Below, piece after piece: positions 1 through 8,232 of a stretch of DNA of 32,024 nt. The notes under the pieces were generated by a model. It worked only from the letters and a program-made list of their open reading frames with translations, made no database searches and was not told the DNA's origin. The stretch covers positions 1-32,024 of the forward strand of contig MIDA01000084.1 in the NCBI GenBank assembly GCA_001830045.1, in the 5' to 3' direction. The position numbers were made by a program, and so were the translations under genes. This stretch comes from Tenericutes bacterium RIFOXYA12_FULL_35_10 (GTDB lineage: Bacteria > Bacillota_I > Bacilli_A > Acholeplasmatales > Acholeplasmataceae). Each line of letters starts with the position of its first letter. Positions within the stretch are counted from its first letter, which is position 1.

Positions 1-3
1 AAA

Positions 4-438
4 ATGAAATCATGTGTTGTATATTATTGAAAAACAGGTAACACAAAAGGTGTTGCAAAACAGTTAAAAGATGTTGATTTATTAGAAATTCAAGCTGAAT
101 CTGATGATCCCAATGTCATGAATCCAGTACTTACTGAAATTCCGGATATTAAAGATTATGATTATGTGATTTTCGCGACCCCAGTACATGGGTTTCAAAT
201 GTCTAAAATCATGCAAGCCTATTTAAACCAACTGCCTTCTTTAAAAGGAAAAGTGATTGATCTTTTTATTACGCATTTCTTTCCTTTCGCATGGATGGGT
301 GGGAATGTCACATTAAAACAAATGAAAAAAATCATTGAACAAAAAGAAGGTCAAGTGCGTTTAATGACATCGATCAATTGGAAGAATAGACATCGTGAAG
401 ATGTCATTCAACAAGTGGTTACAACCTATCATGTCTAA
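4..438 (+). pseudogene. Flavodoxin-domain protein, interrupted by an in-frame TGA
   Basis: Read from the ATG at 4, the frame gives the hydrophobic first strand and then the flavodoxin FMN phosphate-binding loop, YY-stop-KTGNTKGVAKQL. The stop (TGA, 28-30) sits where flavodoxins usually have Ser (YYSKTGNT). The same frame continues without another stop to TAA at 436-438, with a typical second flavodoxin motif (FATPVHGFQMSK) and a length near 144 residues, normal for a short flavodoxin-domain protein. A restart at the ATG at 118 would lack the FMN loop and would hardly bind flavin. A single change of TCA to TGA explains it. TGA is an ordinary stop elsewhere in the window, so reading it as Trp is unlikely. 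Selenocysteine is possible but the family position is Ser, not Cys. It is most likely a recent nonsense mutation or a sequence error. The end overlaps the next gene, which encodes an FMN-binding protein. Confidence 0.75.
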
Positions 439-823
439 ACGTTTAAAAGTTACACTCCTCGTCATTTTGGCGTTGATTTCTGTTTTAGTTATTACAACGA
501 TTTTTATCTTTCAAAACATCAATAAAGAATTAGAAGGATTATCTAATATAACGATTGAATCACTCGATTTATCTGAAGTAAGTGATGGAACTTATCACGG
601 GACATATGAGACCATGGTCATTAAGGTCATCGTTGATGTGGAAGTTCAAAATCATCAGATCATAGCAATAACTATTGTTGAACACCAAAATGGACAAGGG
701 GACCCTGCAGATGCTATTGTTGATGATGTGATTGAAGCACAGTCTTTAGATGTTGATTTGATTGTTGGTGCAACCTATAGTTCGAGAGTGATTTTACTTG
801 CGATTGAAGATGCATTAAAATAA
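431..823 (+). CDS. Membrane-anchored FMN-binding domain protein
   Basis: A short basic N-terminus followed by one hydrophobic segment (about residues 5-27) anchors the protein. The rest is an extracytoplasmic FMN-binding domain (PF04205 type, as in RnfG/NqrC and PplA). Near the C-terminus is D-L-I-V-G-A-T-Y-S-S, which fits the ApbE flavinylation site, where the Thr after GA carries covalent FMN. I infer a role in electron transfer outside the membrane. I chose the ATG at 431, which overlaps the flavodoxin stop at 436-438, because it gives a normal MSKR anchor start. GTG at 395 or ATG at 401 would add up to twelve residues and there is no clear ribosome site to decide. The overlap implies co-expression with the damaged flavodoxin gene. 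No apbE gene is seen in the window. Confidence 0.75.
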   Translation: MSKRLKVTLLVILALISVLVITTIFIFQNINKELEGLSNITIESLDLSEVSDGTYHGTYETMVIKVIVDVEVQNHQIIAITIVEHQNGQGDPADAIVDDVIEAQSLDVDLIVGATYSSRVILLAIEDALK

Positions 824-851
824 GATATAATAAAAAAAAGTAAGAAAAGTT

Positions 852-876
852 GGATTTCTGATGAAATCCTTTTTTT
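852..876 (+). terminator. Rho-independent terminator
   Basis: GGATTT (852-857) and AAATCC (864-869) form a six-pair stem with a six-base loop, followed by seven T. It ends the flavodoxin/FMN-binding operon and lies just before the next promoter. Confidence 0.75.
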
Positions 877-889
877 ATGCAAAAAATTA

Positions 890-918
890 TTGTAAAACGA
901 TAATTATAGTGGTATGAT
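890..918 (+). promoter_or_regulatory. Sigma-A type promoter for the DUF2975-like operon
   Basis: TTGTAA (890-895) and TATGAT (913-918) are separated by exactly 17 bases. A strong ribosome site (AGGGGG, 928-933) and the ATG at 940 follow. The same -35 sequence, TTGTAA, occurs in front of hup. Confidence 0.75.
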
Positions 919-939
919 AGATGCAATAGGGGGTTCTTT

Positions 940-1866
940 ATGAAAAAAAGATGGCTAGTTTATGGATTCTCATTCGTTTTAGCGTTTGTATTGGGTTTGG
1001 TTTATCGTGGTGAAGATTTGAGTTACATGAATGTGATTTACTTTCCCTTCCTTGGACTGATTGATTTAATGATGCAGTTATCTCAAGGATCAACAACCGG
1101 TAATGGATTTGCTTGGATTTTGTTATTTCTTGTTTCATCATTACCTTTAGTGGTTGGTGTGATTATCTATAAGAAAGAGATAAAACTATTTGATGTGAGC
1201 AGTTTATTCGTGTTATCCATTTCGCTTGGAACTATCTTATATAGATGTATGAATTTAAATCAAGTTCCTACATGGTTAGAACGTATCCAGTTTTTTCAAA
1301 CAGTAGGTGACATAAGACCGCTCATTCAAATGGGGCTCATCAACCTTTGGCTTGTGTTCTTTCTTTTATATGTCATCTTCAAATTTTTTATTGTAAAAAA
1401 AGATTTAAGTCAAAAGGTTTCACATGTGATGATGATGTTAGTGGTATATATGATTTTACTATTTACGTATTCTTGGACACAAAAATCATATGGATTTGTT
1501 ACACATGAGCAAAGTGTTCTTTCGATTGAAAACATCTTTAATCTTGTGATCACTCTTATGATGATCATCCTCATTGAAATGATGATTATTTTTGTAGAAA
1601 AAATTAGAGATGAAGACTACCGAGAAAGTTTAAAAAAATTAACTTTATGGATTAAGATGATATCCTTATCAATCCTTTTACTATCTACTATTAAAATTGG
1701 TATTCTAAATGGATATCAGTTGATTCATTTAGGAGAATTAAACGATATTTCATTTACATTTTCATTAGATATTCTTTCTTGGGTATTGGTATTCTTTTTC
1801 TATGGACTCTACCATTACATCGTCATGGCAAATGACGTGATGGAAGAAGCGGAGTTGACGATTTAA
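940..1866 (+). CDS. Multi-pass membrane protein, C-terminal half DUF2975-like
   Basis: The 308-residue protein is almost entirely hydrophobic, with about nine membrane helices by eye (roughly 6-20, 29-47, 56-77, 84-102, 129-152, 160-180, 197-220, 235-257, 273-298). The last four helices and the ending MEEAELTI resemble DUF2975 proteins, which typically end near ENDLTI and lie next to a YozG-type small XRE regulator, exactly as here. Ordinary DUF2975 proteins are about half this length, so this one is either a duplicated or an N-terminally extended form. The stop TAA (1864-1866) shares its last base with the ATG of the regulator. The function of DUF2975 proteins is not known; a membrane partner of the regulator is an inference. 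Confidence 0.65.
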   Translation: MKKRWLVYGFSFVLAFVLGLVYRGEDLSYMNVIYFPFLGLIDLMMQLSQGSTTGNGFAWILLFLVSSLPLVVGVIIYKKEIKLFDVSSLFVLSISLGTILYRCMNLNQVPTWLERIQFFQTVGDIRPLIQMGLINLWLVFFLLYVIFKFFIVKKDLSQKVSHVMMMLVVYMILLFTYSWTQKSYGFVTHEQSVLSIENIFNLVITLMMIILIEMMIIFVEKIRDEDYRESLKKLTLWIKMISLSILLLSTIKIGILNGYQLIHLGELNDISFTFSLDILSWVLVFFFYGLYHYIVMANDVMEEAELTI

Positions 1867-2078
1867 TGTCGATTAAAGTCAAGTTAGATGATGTTTTAAA
1901 GTTAAGAGGAATGACATCTAAAGAGTTGTGTGCTTTAGTGGGAATAACGGAAGCAAACATGTCCATTTTAAGAAGCGGTAAAGCCAAAGCAATCCGTTTT
2001 GATACACTGAATAAGCTTTGTTTTTATTTGCAGTGCGAACCAAAAGATATTTTAATTTATGAGGGGGAAGAAGAATGA
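1866..2078 (+). CDS. Small XRE-family (Cro/C1, YozG-like) regulator
   Basis: This 70-residue protein is a single helix-turn-helix domain. Residues about 15-38 (MTSKELCALVGIT, then SILRSGKAKAIRF) form the HTH, and the ending LCFYLQCEPKDILIYE is the standard C-terminus of the YozG/XRE minimal regulators. It overlaps the upstream DUF2975-like gene by one base and the downstream lipoprotein gene by four bases (ATGA, 2075-2078), so the three are probably translationally coupled. Regulators of this class often control their own operon together with the membrane partner. That is family knowledge; no operator was identified here apart from the promoter at 890-918. Confidence 0.85.
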   Translation: MSIKVKLDDVLKLRGMTSKELCALVGITEANMSILRSGKAKAIRFDTLNKLCFYLQCEPKDILIYEGEEE

Positions 2079-2896
2079 AAAGAATAATTTTAATGGGGTT
2101 AAGTTTATTATTTTTGGTGGTCTTATCGAGTTGCAAACTAGCAACTGATGAAGAGATTATCATTGAGGAAAATGATAAAAAATTGATTGGATTTTACATC
2201 CAAATCGTTGATTTTTCTGAAGGATTAGGAACACGACTTTTACCTGAATACGGGGAAGTGGATGCAGTTTACATGATTGATTGGATTGAAGTGGATGAAG
2301 ATGGTTATTCAACACAATTTAATGAGACAAGTCCTTCTTTTTTAAATGTTAAATCAAACACACATATCCATGATAATATCGTCAATGACATCAAAACGAG
2401 AACCATAACTATAACAAGCGACATCGAAATCCTTTTAGGAATCGAACATGAAGATCATGTACTTTATATCGATCCGATTTATGAAGGTGATGACACACCT
2501 TCTGATGATGGTTCTTATGGTCATATGCTTTCTAGAGGACAAACCACAACATCGACCTTTGAAGATGAATACATTAAAAACGAAGTCATTTATAAAGTCT
2601 CTTTCAAAATTTCACACAAAATTGTTGATGAAGTAACACACGTGAATTTCATTGAAATGAATGAAAATCATCAAATCGTTAAAGAAACAACGCTGTATGA
2701 ACCCATCGAGACTTTAAATCTTCAAGAGAGTACAGCATATGTCATCATTGAAGAACACTTCATCAATGGAGGTAATGAGCCTTATATTGTTAGAAGAGTT
2801 CATGAAGAAAATCAAACCTCATTTGAACAACTCCATTTCTTAAATGTGTATGGATTTGTTTCAAGAGAAAGTGGCATCTCACTTTTATTTTCATAA
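2075..2896 (+). CDS. Predicted lipoprotein of unknown function
   Basis: The first 20 residues are a lipoprotein signal: basic MKR, hydrophobic core, and the lipobox L-S-S-C with Cys at residue 20. The mature part of about 254 residues is acidic, rich in Asp, Glu, Thr and beta-branched residues, with no membrane segment, and is expected to be anchored on the outer face of the membrane. I do not recognise a family. It starts inside the stop of the XRE gene (ATGA overlap), so it belongs to the DUF2975-like/XRE operon and may be the surface component of that module. Confidence 0.7.
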   Translation: MKRIILMGLSLLFLVVLSSCKLATDEEIIIEENDKKLIGFYIQIVDFSEGLGTRLLPEYGEVDAVYMIDWIEVDEDGYSTQFNETSPSFLNVKSNTHIHDNIVNDIKTRTITITSDIEILLGIEHEDHVLYIDPIYEGDDTPSDDGSYGHMLSRGQTTTSTFEDEYIKNEVIYKVSFKISHKIVDEVTHVNFIEMNENHQIVKETTLYEPIETLNLQESTAYVIIEEHFINGGNEPYIVRRVHEENQTSFEQLHFLNVYGFVSRESGISLLFS

Positions 2897-2974
2897 ATCA
2901 TGCGATCTATTAATCAATGATATGATTTAGTGATCTCACTCGATAAGTTTTTGAAAACGATTGGAGAAAAATAG

Positions 2975-3790
2975 ATGAAACTCAAATTGATTATAGTATT
3001 CTTCTTAATATTGTCAGGAACTGTTTGGCTTGTAATCATTAGCAGTATAAATAGTCGCATATATTCGAGAAATCTGATTTCAGCCATCGATGAAAGCAAC
3101 TATGCTAGATTAGAAGAGTTACTTGACAAAAAAGGAAATGTCGATGCAAAACCATATAGTAATTTCCATGCGTTTTTTTTGGAAATCTTTAATGATCCAC
3201 CTTTGTTTTATGCTATCAGAAAAGGGGATATAGAAAGTGTAAAAATGCTTCTTGAACATGGTGCTAATGTCAATCTTGAATCTGATGATTGTAAACCTAT
3301 TATGGTAACGGCATCTAGTGTTAACGTTGAAAGATTTGACATTGCTCATTTGCTCTTAGATTATGGTGCAGATATCGATTATGTAGACCAATGGGGAGTA
3401 ACTCCGGTAGTAAACTTTAATGTCGGTCACAATAGTGATGATGATTATACAAAAGGATACGAGTTATTTTTAAGATTTGTATCCTTAGGTGTGATACCTG
3501 AGAGTTCCAATGAATTTACATATGGTAATTTCTTATTATATGCAGTGACGACGAACAATGTGTTAATCGTAGATTATCTTATCAATTCCATGGATTATAA
3601 CATCCTTTCCACAGGTAAGGATAGAGTTTCTGCATTAATAAGAGCTTCGCAATATCATTCAACCTTGGTTGTTGAATATCTTTTGGAACAAGGTGTTGAT
3701 ACTTCGTATAGAGATGATTACAATAAAACAGTTTATGATTATGCGTTTGAGAAAAACTATAGTGATATTATAAACTTATTAAAGCCATAA
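2975..3790 (+). CDS. Membrane-anchored ankyrin-repeat protein
   Basis: A hydrophobic segment at about residues 4-24 forms a signal anchor. From about residue 30 the protein consists of roughly six ankyrin repeats; the clearest are PPLFYAIRKGDIESVKMLL (about 74-92), the repeat ending LLLDYGADIDYVD (about 125-137) and the last, ALIRASQYHSTLVVEYLLEQG (about 223-243). Ankyrin repeats bind proteins, so this is likely a surface or membrane-bound binding protein; the partner is unknown. GGAGA (2963-2967) precedes the ATG at 2975 with good spacing. No clear promoter or terminator separates it from the lipoprotein gene 78 bases upstream. A second ankyrin protein without an anchor is encoded at 14913. 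Confidence 0.8.
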   Translation: MKLKLIIVFFLILSGTVWLVIISSINSRIYSRNLISAIDESNYARLEELLDKKGNVDAKPYSNFHAFFLEIFNDPPLFYAIRKGDIESVKMLLEHGANVNLESDDCKPIMVTASSVNVERFDIAHLLLDYGADIDYVDQWGVTPVVNFNVGHNSDDDYTKGYELFLRFVSLGVIPESSNEFTYGNFLLYAVTTNNVLIVDYLINSMDYNILSTGKDRVSALIRASQYHSTLVVEYLLEQGVDTSYRDDYNKTVYDYAFEKNYSDIINLLKP

Positions 3791-3943
3791 TTTGGAGTAA
3801 TTTCTATAAGTGGGGATTACGTTAAAAAAGAACACGATTTTAGATCACTAAGACATGGATCATTCCTATCACTTTGCATCATAATAACATTAACTTCATG
3901 TGATCCTCTTTTAGTAGACACTACACACATTTATGTATTGTAG
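3791..3943 (+). pseudogene. Possible lipoprotein leader remnant
   Basis: Directly after the TAA of the ankyrin gene the same frame stays open for 50 codons, to TAG at 3941-3943. It encodes a stretch like a lipoprotein signal, RHGSFLSLCIIITLTSCDP, with a good lipobox (L-T-S-C). There is no ATG, GTG or TTG start in frame, and the ORF stops 14 residues after the Cys. This looks like the 5' end of a decayed lipoprotein gene, but chance is possible in so short a stretch. The rest of the gap up to 4016 holds a T-rich run (3961-3980) and no gene. Confidence 0.25.
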
Positions 3944-4013
3944 ATGTTTACGTAAAGTGGATTTTTCTTTTTTTTGTTTTATGTTTTATAAGGATGAATC
4001 CATAGTGAAACTA

Positions 4014-4022
4014 TGATATAAT
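4014..4022 (+). promoter_or_regulatory. Extended -10 promoter of rluB
   Basis: TGATATAAT: a perfect TATAAT (4017-4022) with the TGn extension at 4014-4016. No convincing -35 hexamer lies 17 bases upstream, as expected for extended -10 promoters. Confidence 0.7.
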
Positions 4023-4038
4023 ACATTAGGTGATAAAA

Positions 4039-4776
4039 ATGGAGAGATTACAAAAGGTACTCGCTCAATCGAATATTGCATCAAGACGCAAATCAGAAGA
4101 AATCATTTTAGCTGGTAGAGTCAAGGTCAATGGAGCGGTTGTAACAGAATTAGGGTTTAAAGTGGATAAAGATGATGTGATTGAAGTCGATGGGAAGCCC
4201 ATTTCTCGCGCACAGCATGTTTATTTTTTACTGAATAAACCAACAGGGTATGTCTCAACAACATCGGATGAAAAAGGAAGACAAACCGTTTTAGATTTAC
4301 TCGATGATGATCACCGTGAAATGCGTGTTTATCCTGTAGGACGTCTTGACTTTGATACTGCAGGCTTACTCCTTTTAACCAATGATGGTGAGTTTACCAA
4401 CAAAATGACACATCCTGAACACGAAATTGAAAAAGAATATTTAGCTCGTGTTGAAGGGGTTGTCATTAGAAAAAAGATTGTTGAACTTCGTAAAGGGGTT
4501 AGAATCGATGATGATTACTTAGCGATTCCTAAAGCAGTTCGCTTAATCGAAATCGATAAAGTGAACCAAACAACACTGATTTCTATGGTTTTAATTGAAG
4601 GTAGAAATAAGCAAGTGAGAAAGATGGTTGAAGCCATTGGACACACTGTCAAAAAATTAACACGTGTCCGTTATGACTTCTTAACCCTTGAAGGTGTTGA
4701 AAGAGGAGCTTACCGATCACTTAAAATTCATGAGGTACGTAAGCTTTACGCCAATGCAACCTCTAAAAAATCATAA
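4039..4776 (+). CDS. rluB: 23S rRNA pseudouridine synthase, RluB/RsuA family
   Basis: An N-terminal S4 RNA-binding domain (about residues 1-60, MERLQKVLAQ...SRRKSEEIILAGRVKVNG) is followed by the RsuA/RluB catalytic domain with the signature GRLDFDTAGLLLLTNDG at 101-117, where Asp104 is the catalytic Asp. RluB makes pseudouridine in helix 89 of 23S rRNA in E. coli; the exact target here is inferred from the family. Length, 245 residues, is normal. The start is the ATG at 4039: AGGTGA at 4028-4033 is spaced five bases before it, whereas the upstream GTG at 4030 lies within this ribosome site. It begins the conserved rluB-cmk-S1-der-gpsA block. Confidence 0.93.
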   Translation: MERLQKVLAQSNIASRRKSEEIILAGRVKVNGAVVTELGFKVDKDDVIEVDGKPISRAQHVYFLLNKPTGYVSTTSDEKGRQTVLDLLDDDHREMRVYPVGRLDFDTAGLLLLTNDGEFTNKMTHPEHEIEKEYLARVEGVVIRKKIVELRKGVRIDDDYLAIPKAVRLIEIDKVNQTTLISMVLIEGRNKQVRKMVEAIGHTVKKLTRVRYDFLTLEGVERGAYRSLKIHEVRKLYANATSKKS

Positions 4777-4803
4777 AACACGATAACAACGACAAAAAAT
4801 CTA

Positions 4804-4812
4804 TGTTATAAT
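4804..4812 (+). promoter_or_regulatory. Extended -10 promoter of cmk
   Basis: TGTTATAAT, with a perfect TATAAT at 4807-4812 and TGn at 4804-4806, lies 22 bases before the cmk start. It overlaps an upstream in-frame ATG at 4811, which rules that ATG out as the start. Confidence 0.7.
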
Positions 4813-4834
4813 GAAATACGTATGGAGGAAAATC

Positions 4835-5494
4835 ATGTCAGGGTTTAAATTAGCCATTGATGGACCAGCGGGATCTGGAAAAAGCACGATCAGCGCTTTA
4901 ATTGCTAAAAAATTAGGATGGACACATATCGATACAGGAGCTATGTATCGCGCGGTGACACTTCAAGCTTTAGAACTGGGTGTCGACTTAAATGATGAAA
5001 CATCTTATTCTTTTTTAGAAACCATCCACATCCATTATGATCATGACAAGATTTTCATTGGTGATCGCGATGTTTCTGAAGCGATAAGATCTGAAGGAGT
5101 CACCAACAACGTATCTTTAGTATCAAGCTTTCCTTATGTGAGAAAAAAACTCGTCGATCTTCAAAAAAGAGCTGCTGAAAAAGGAAATATTATCATGGAT
5201 GGTCGTGACATCGGAACGGTTGTCATTCCCCATGCTGATTTGAAAATCTTTTTAACAGCAAACGTTGAAGAACGTGCAAAAAGACGGTATAAAGAAAACG
5301 TCAAAAAGGGTAAAACCGCACATATTGACAAAGTGATCGAAGATATTGTCATTCGTGATCAAAAGGACTCAACCAGAAAAGAATCACCGTTACGAAAAGC
5401 AGATGATGCCATCGTACTTGATACAACACACTTAACCATCGAAGAAGTGGTTAACAAAATTATAGAACTAGCTAGCAAAAAGGAGAACGACTAA
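4835..5494 (+). CDS. cmk: Cytidylate kinase
   Basis: The enzyme transfers phosphate from ATP to CMP or dCMP in pyrimidine nucleotide supply. The P-loop GPAGSGKST is at residues 10-18, followed by the CMP-site motif DTGAMYRA and by DGRDIGT at 122-128. Length is 219 residues, standard for the bacterial enzyme. The start is the ATG at 4835, preceded by GGAGG at 4824-4828; the in-frame ATG at 4811 lies in the promoter. The next gene begins one base after the stop, with AGGAG (5481-5485) inside the end of cmk, so the two are co-translated. The cmk-S1 protein order is the common Firmicutes arrangement. Confidence 0.96.
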   Translation: MSGFKLAIDGPAGSGKSTISALIAKKLGWTHIDTGAMYRAVTLQALELGVDLNDETSYSFLETIHIHYDHDKIFIGDRDVSEAIRSEGVTNNVSLVSSFPYVRKKLVDLQKRAAEKGNIIMDGRDIGTVVIPHADLKIFLTANVEERAKRRYKENVKKGKTAHIDKVIEDIVIRDQKDSTRKESPLRKADDAIVLDTTHLTIEEVVNKIIELASKKEND

Positions 5495-5495
5495 C

Positions 5496-6899
5496 ATGGA
5501 GTTAAAGTTTTTGAGACAAGGGTCAATCGTAGAAGGAACTGTCATCAAAATTGAATCGAATACGATTTACCTCGATATCCAGGCACAAACGGAAGGTAAA
5601 ATCCACCTGGATAATTATGACAAACCCGCACCTGACACGTTCGAGGGTTTAGTCCAAGTAGGACAAAAGGTAAAAGCAAGAGTGCAGAAGATCACCGATG
5701 ATCCTGCGCAAATTCTTTTATCACGCTTACCCCTACTTGTCGAAGAAAAATTCGAAAAAATTCAAGCTTTAGCTCAAACAGGTGAAATCGTTAAAGCTAG
5801 AGTGAAACAAGTCTTAGAGAAAGGACTCGTTTTCAACTACTTAGAAAACGAAGTATTCCTTCCTTACAGTTTATTAGACTTTGAACTTGTGAAAGACAAA
5901 GAAAGTTTAAAGGGTAAGACATTAGAAATTCAAATCGTTGAAGCAACACAAAAAGGTAGAAGTAAGCGTATTGTTGCATCTAGAAAAACGATTTTTGAAA
6001 AAGAAAGACAAGAAGCTTACGAACAAAGACTTCAAGCACGCACTGATGAACTTGAAAACATCAATACAGGTGACGTGATCAAGGGTATTGTTGATAAGAT
6101 TGAACCACATGCTGCAACGATTCGTTTTAATTTCGTTGTTGGTTTATTACGCATTTCTCAAGTGTCACATTTTAGAATTGAAAAGATTGAAGATGTGTTA
6201 ACTTTAGGTCAAGAAGTTGAAGTAAAAGTCATTAAGAAAGAAGGCAATCGCCTAGACCTTTCGATGAAGGCTTTACAAAAGACACCTTATGAAGTGTTCT
6301 ATGAAACACACAAGGTTGGCGATACCGTGACAGGTACAGTTTTCCAAAAATTACCTTTTGGTATTATTGTTGAAGTTGCAAAAGATGTCAGAGGTTTACT
6401 CCATAAGAATGAATTCTCATGGAATCCCAATGACAACTTTGAAGCATACGTCAAGATTGGTGAAGAACTTACTTTAGCGATTATCCAACTTGATTTAAAG
6501 AAAGAACGTATCGCTTTATCTAAAAAATCATTAGAAGACAATCCTTGGAAGAACGTATCCTTAAGACGCGGTGAAGTTGTTTCTGCAAAAGTAACAGCTG
6601 TTTCTAAAGATGGTGTTAAAGTTGAAGTTCAAGGTGTTGAAGGTGAGATTGCTGCAAGCGAACTTGCTGTTGAAAAAATTAACAAACCAGAAGATTACTT
6701 TGCTGTTGGTGATGAAGTGAATGCACTTATTATTGAACTCAGCAAAGAAACATGGACATTAAAATTATCGATTCGTCGTATTTTAGAAAAAGCTGAAAGA
6801 GAATCTTACGAACAATATCTTGAAGAAGATGAAAATGATAAGAACCCTACATTGGGTGATCTCTTTGGCGATAAATTACAAAAGAGCAAGAAAAAATAA
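5496..6899 (+). CDS. rpsA: S1-domain RNA-binding protein (ribosomal protein S1-like)
   Basis: The 467-residue protein contains five S1/OB repeats, at about residues 8-76, 94-163, 190-258, 272-345 and 357-428, followed by an acidic then Lys-rich tail. E. coli S1 has six such domains and B. subtilis YpfD four, so this is an intermediate form. Its place directly after cmk matches rpsA in E. coli and ypfD in B. subtilis. It should bind mRNA and aid translation initiation, though in Firmicutes these proteins are not always true ribosomal components. The third repeat (190-258) lacks some glycines and may not bind RNA. The stop is 24 bases before der. Confidence 0.85.
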   Translation: MELKFLRQGSIVEGTVIKIESNTIYLDIQAQTEGKIHLDNYDKPAPDTFEGLVQVGQKVKARVQKITDDPAQILLSRLPLLVEEKFEKIQALAQTGEIVKARVKQVLEKGLVFNYLENEVFLPYSLLDFELVKDKESLKGKTLEIQIVEATQKGRSKRIVASRKTIFEKERQEAYEQRLQARTDELENINTGDVIKGIVDKIEPHAATIRFNFVVGLLRISQVSHFRIEKIEDVLTLGQEVEVKVIKKEGNRLDLSMKALQKTPYEVFYETHKVGDTVTGTVFQKLPFGIIVEVAKDVRGLLHKNEFSWNPNDNFEAYVKIGEELTLAIIQLDLKKERIALSKKSLEDNPWKNVSLRRGEVVSAKVTAVSKDGVKVEVQGVEGEIAASELAVEKINKPEDYFAVGDEVNALIIELSKETWTLKLSIRRILEKAERESYEQYLEEDENDKNPTLGDLFGDKLQKSKKK

Positions 6900-6923
6900 C
6901 GTTTTTGAAAAGTAGGTTTTAAT

Positions 6924-8228
6924 ATGCCTTATAAGGTAGCAATAGTTGGCCGTCCGAATGTCGGTAAATCAAGTTTATTTAACCGATTGATTGGATCTCG
7001 CCTGTCGATCACTGATGATCAACCTGGTGTGACCAGAGATCGGATCTATGCCAGAGCCGAATGGCTGACCAAGCATTTTAGACTGATAGACACAGGGGGC
7101 ATCGATCTCGGCGATGCTCCTTTTTTAAATCAAATCAAAGCACAAGCGCAAGTTGCGATGGATGAAGCAGATACCATCGTTTTTGTCGTTGATGGAAAAA
7201 CAGGTTTAGTGGATGCAGATTATTACATTGCAAAACTTTTGTATAAAACAGAAAAACCTGTTATTTTAGCAGTAAACAAGATTGATGATTTAGCACAAGC
7301 ACCAAATATCTATGAATTTTATGCTCTTGGTTTTGGTGATCCGATTGCTGTATCTACCATTCATGGTATTGGTATTGGTGATTTATTAGACCGCATTATG
7401 GAACATATGACCGATGAAGACATCAGTTATGATGATTCGATCATTCAGTTTTCCATCGTTGGTAGACCTAATGTCGGTAAATCAAGTTTAACGAATGCCA
7501 TTTTAGGTGAAGAAAGAGTCATTGTTTCTGAGATTTCAGGAACAACGACGGATGCGATTGATACGAGATTCAAAAAAGATAGAAAAGAATATGTCGTCAT
7601 CGATACCGCAGGGATTAAAAAACGTGGTAAAGTCTATGAATCAACCGATAAATATTCGGTTTTAAGAGCTCTTTCTGCACTAGAGCGTAGTGATATCGCA
7701 CTTTTAATTATTGACGGTGAGGAAGGCATTATTGAGCAAGATAAGCACGTTGCAGGTTATATCACCGATTACTATAAAGCATGCGTGATTGTTGTAAACA
7801 AGTGGGATGCCGTTGAAAAAGATGATAAAACCATGAAAAAGATGGAAGAAAAAATTCGTGATGAATTCCAATTTTTAACGTATGCACCGATTGTTTTCGT
7901 TTCAGCAAAACATAATCAAAGAATTCATACCATTTTCCCAGCCATCAATATGGCTTATGAAAATTATCAAAAACAAGTTCAAACGAGCATCTTAAATGAT
8001 TTAATTCAAGATGCAACAGCGATGAATCCAACACCGATTCATAATCATGGGAAAGCACAGTTTAATTACGCAACACAAGTTGCGATTAAACCACCGACAT
8101 TTGTTTTATATGTCAATAATCCAGATTTTGTGCATTTCTCTTATGAACGCTATTTACATAACCAATTACGTCAAGCAATTGACTTTACAGGAACACCTAT
8201 AAAACTTATTTTAAGAAAGAAGGCGTGA
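6924..8228 (+). CDS. der: Ribosome-assembly GTPase Der (EngA)
   Basis: Der has two GTPase domains in tandem and a C-terminal KH-like domain, and helps mature the 50S subunit. Here the first P-loop GRPNVGKS is at residues 9-16, with DTGGI at about 57-61 and NKID in the first domain; the second GRPNVGKSS is at about 180-188, with DTAGI and NKWD following. The KH-like part occupies about 355-434. Length, 434 residues, is normal. The gene ends with TGA (8226-8228), showing that TGA is a stop here, and the next start lies four bases on. It is in the cmk-S1-der-gpsA operon. Confidence 0.96.
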   Translation: MPYKVAIVGRPNVGKSSLFNRLIGSRLSITDDQPGVTRDRIYARAEWLTKHFRLIDTGGIDLGDAPFLNQIKAQAQVAMDEADTIVFVVDGKTGLVDADYYIAKLLYKTEKPVILAVNKIDDLAQAPNIYEFYALGFGDPIAVSTIHGIGIGDLLDRIMEHMTDEDISYDDSIIQFSIVGRPNVGKSSLTNAILGEERVIVSEISGTTTDAIDTRFKKDRKEYVVIDTAGIKKRGKVYESTDKYSVLRALSALERSDIALLIIDGEEGIIEQDKHVAGYITDYYKACVIVVNKWDAVEKDDKTMKKMEEKIRDEFQFLTYAPIVFVSAKHNQRIHTIFPAINMAYENYQKQVQTSILNDLIQDATAMNPTPIHNHGKAQFNYATQVAIKPPTFVLYVNNPDFVHFSYERYLHNQLRQAIDFTGTPIKLILRKKA

Positions 8229-8232
8229 TGAC

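Noticed and set aside
28-30. TGA read as Trp (Mycoplasma code)
   Set aside because: TGA ends many genes here (HTH gene, der, yfcE-like, licA-like, GGDEF-EAL-like, AbiEi-like, DUF805 gene) at natural protein ends, and all evident Trp codons are TGG.
2895-2928. Inverted repeat AAATCAT ... ATGATTT after the lipoprotein gene
   Set aside because: The arms are AT-rich and 20 bases apart, and no T run follows. It could be a weak hairpin but does not support a terminator call.
4811-4834. Earlier cmk start at ATG 4811
   Set aside because: The ATG overlaps the TATAAT box at 4807-4812; the ATG at 4835 has GGAGG and gives the normal N-terminus.
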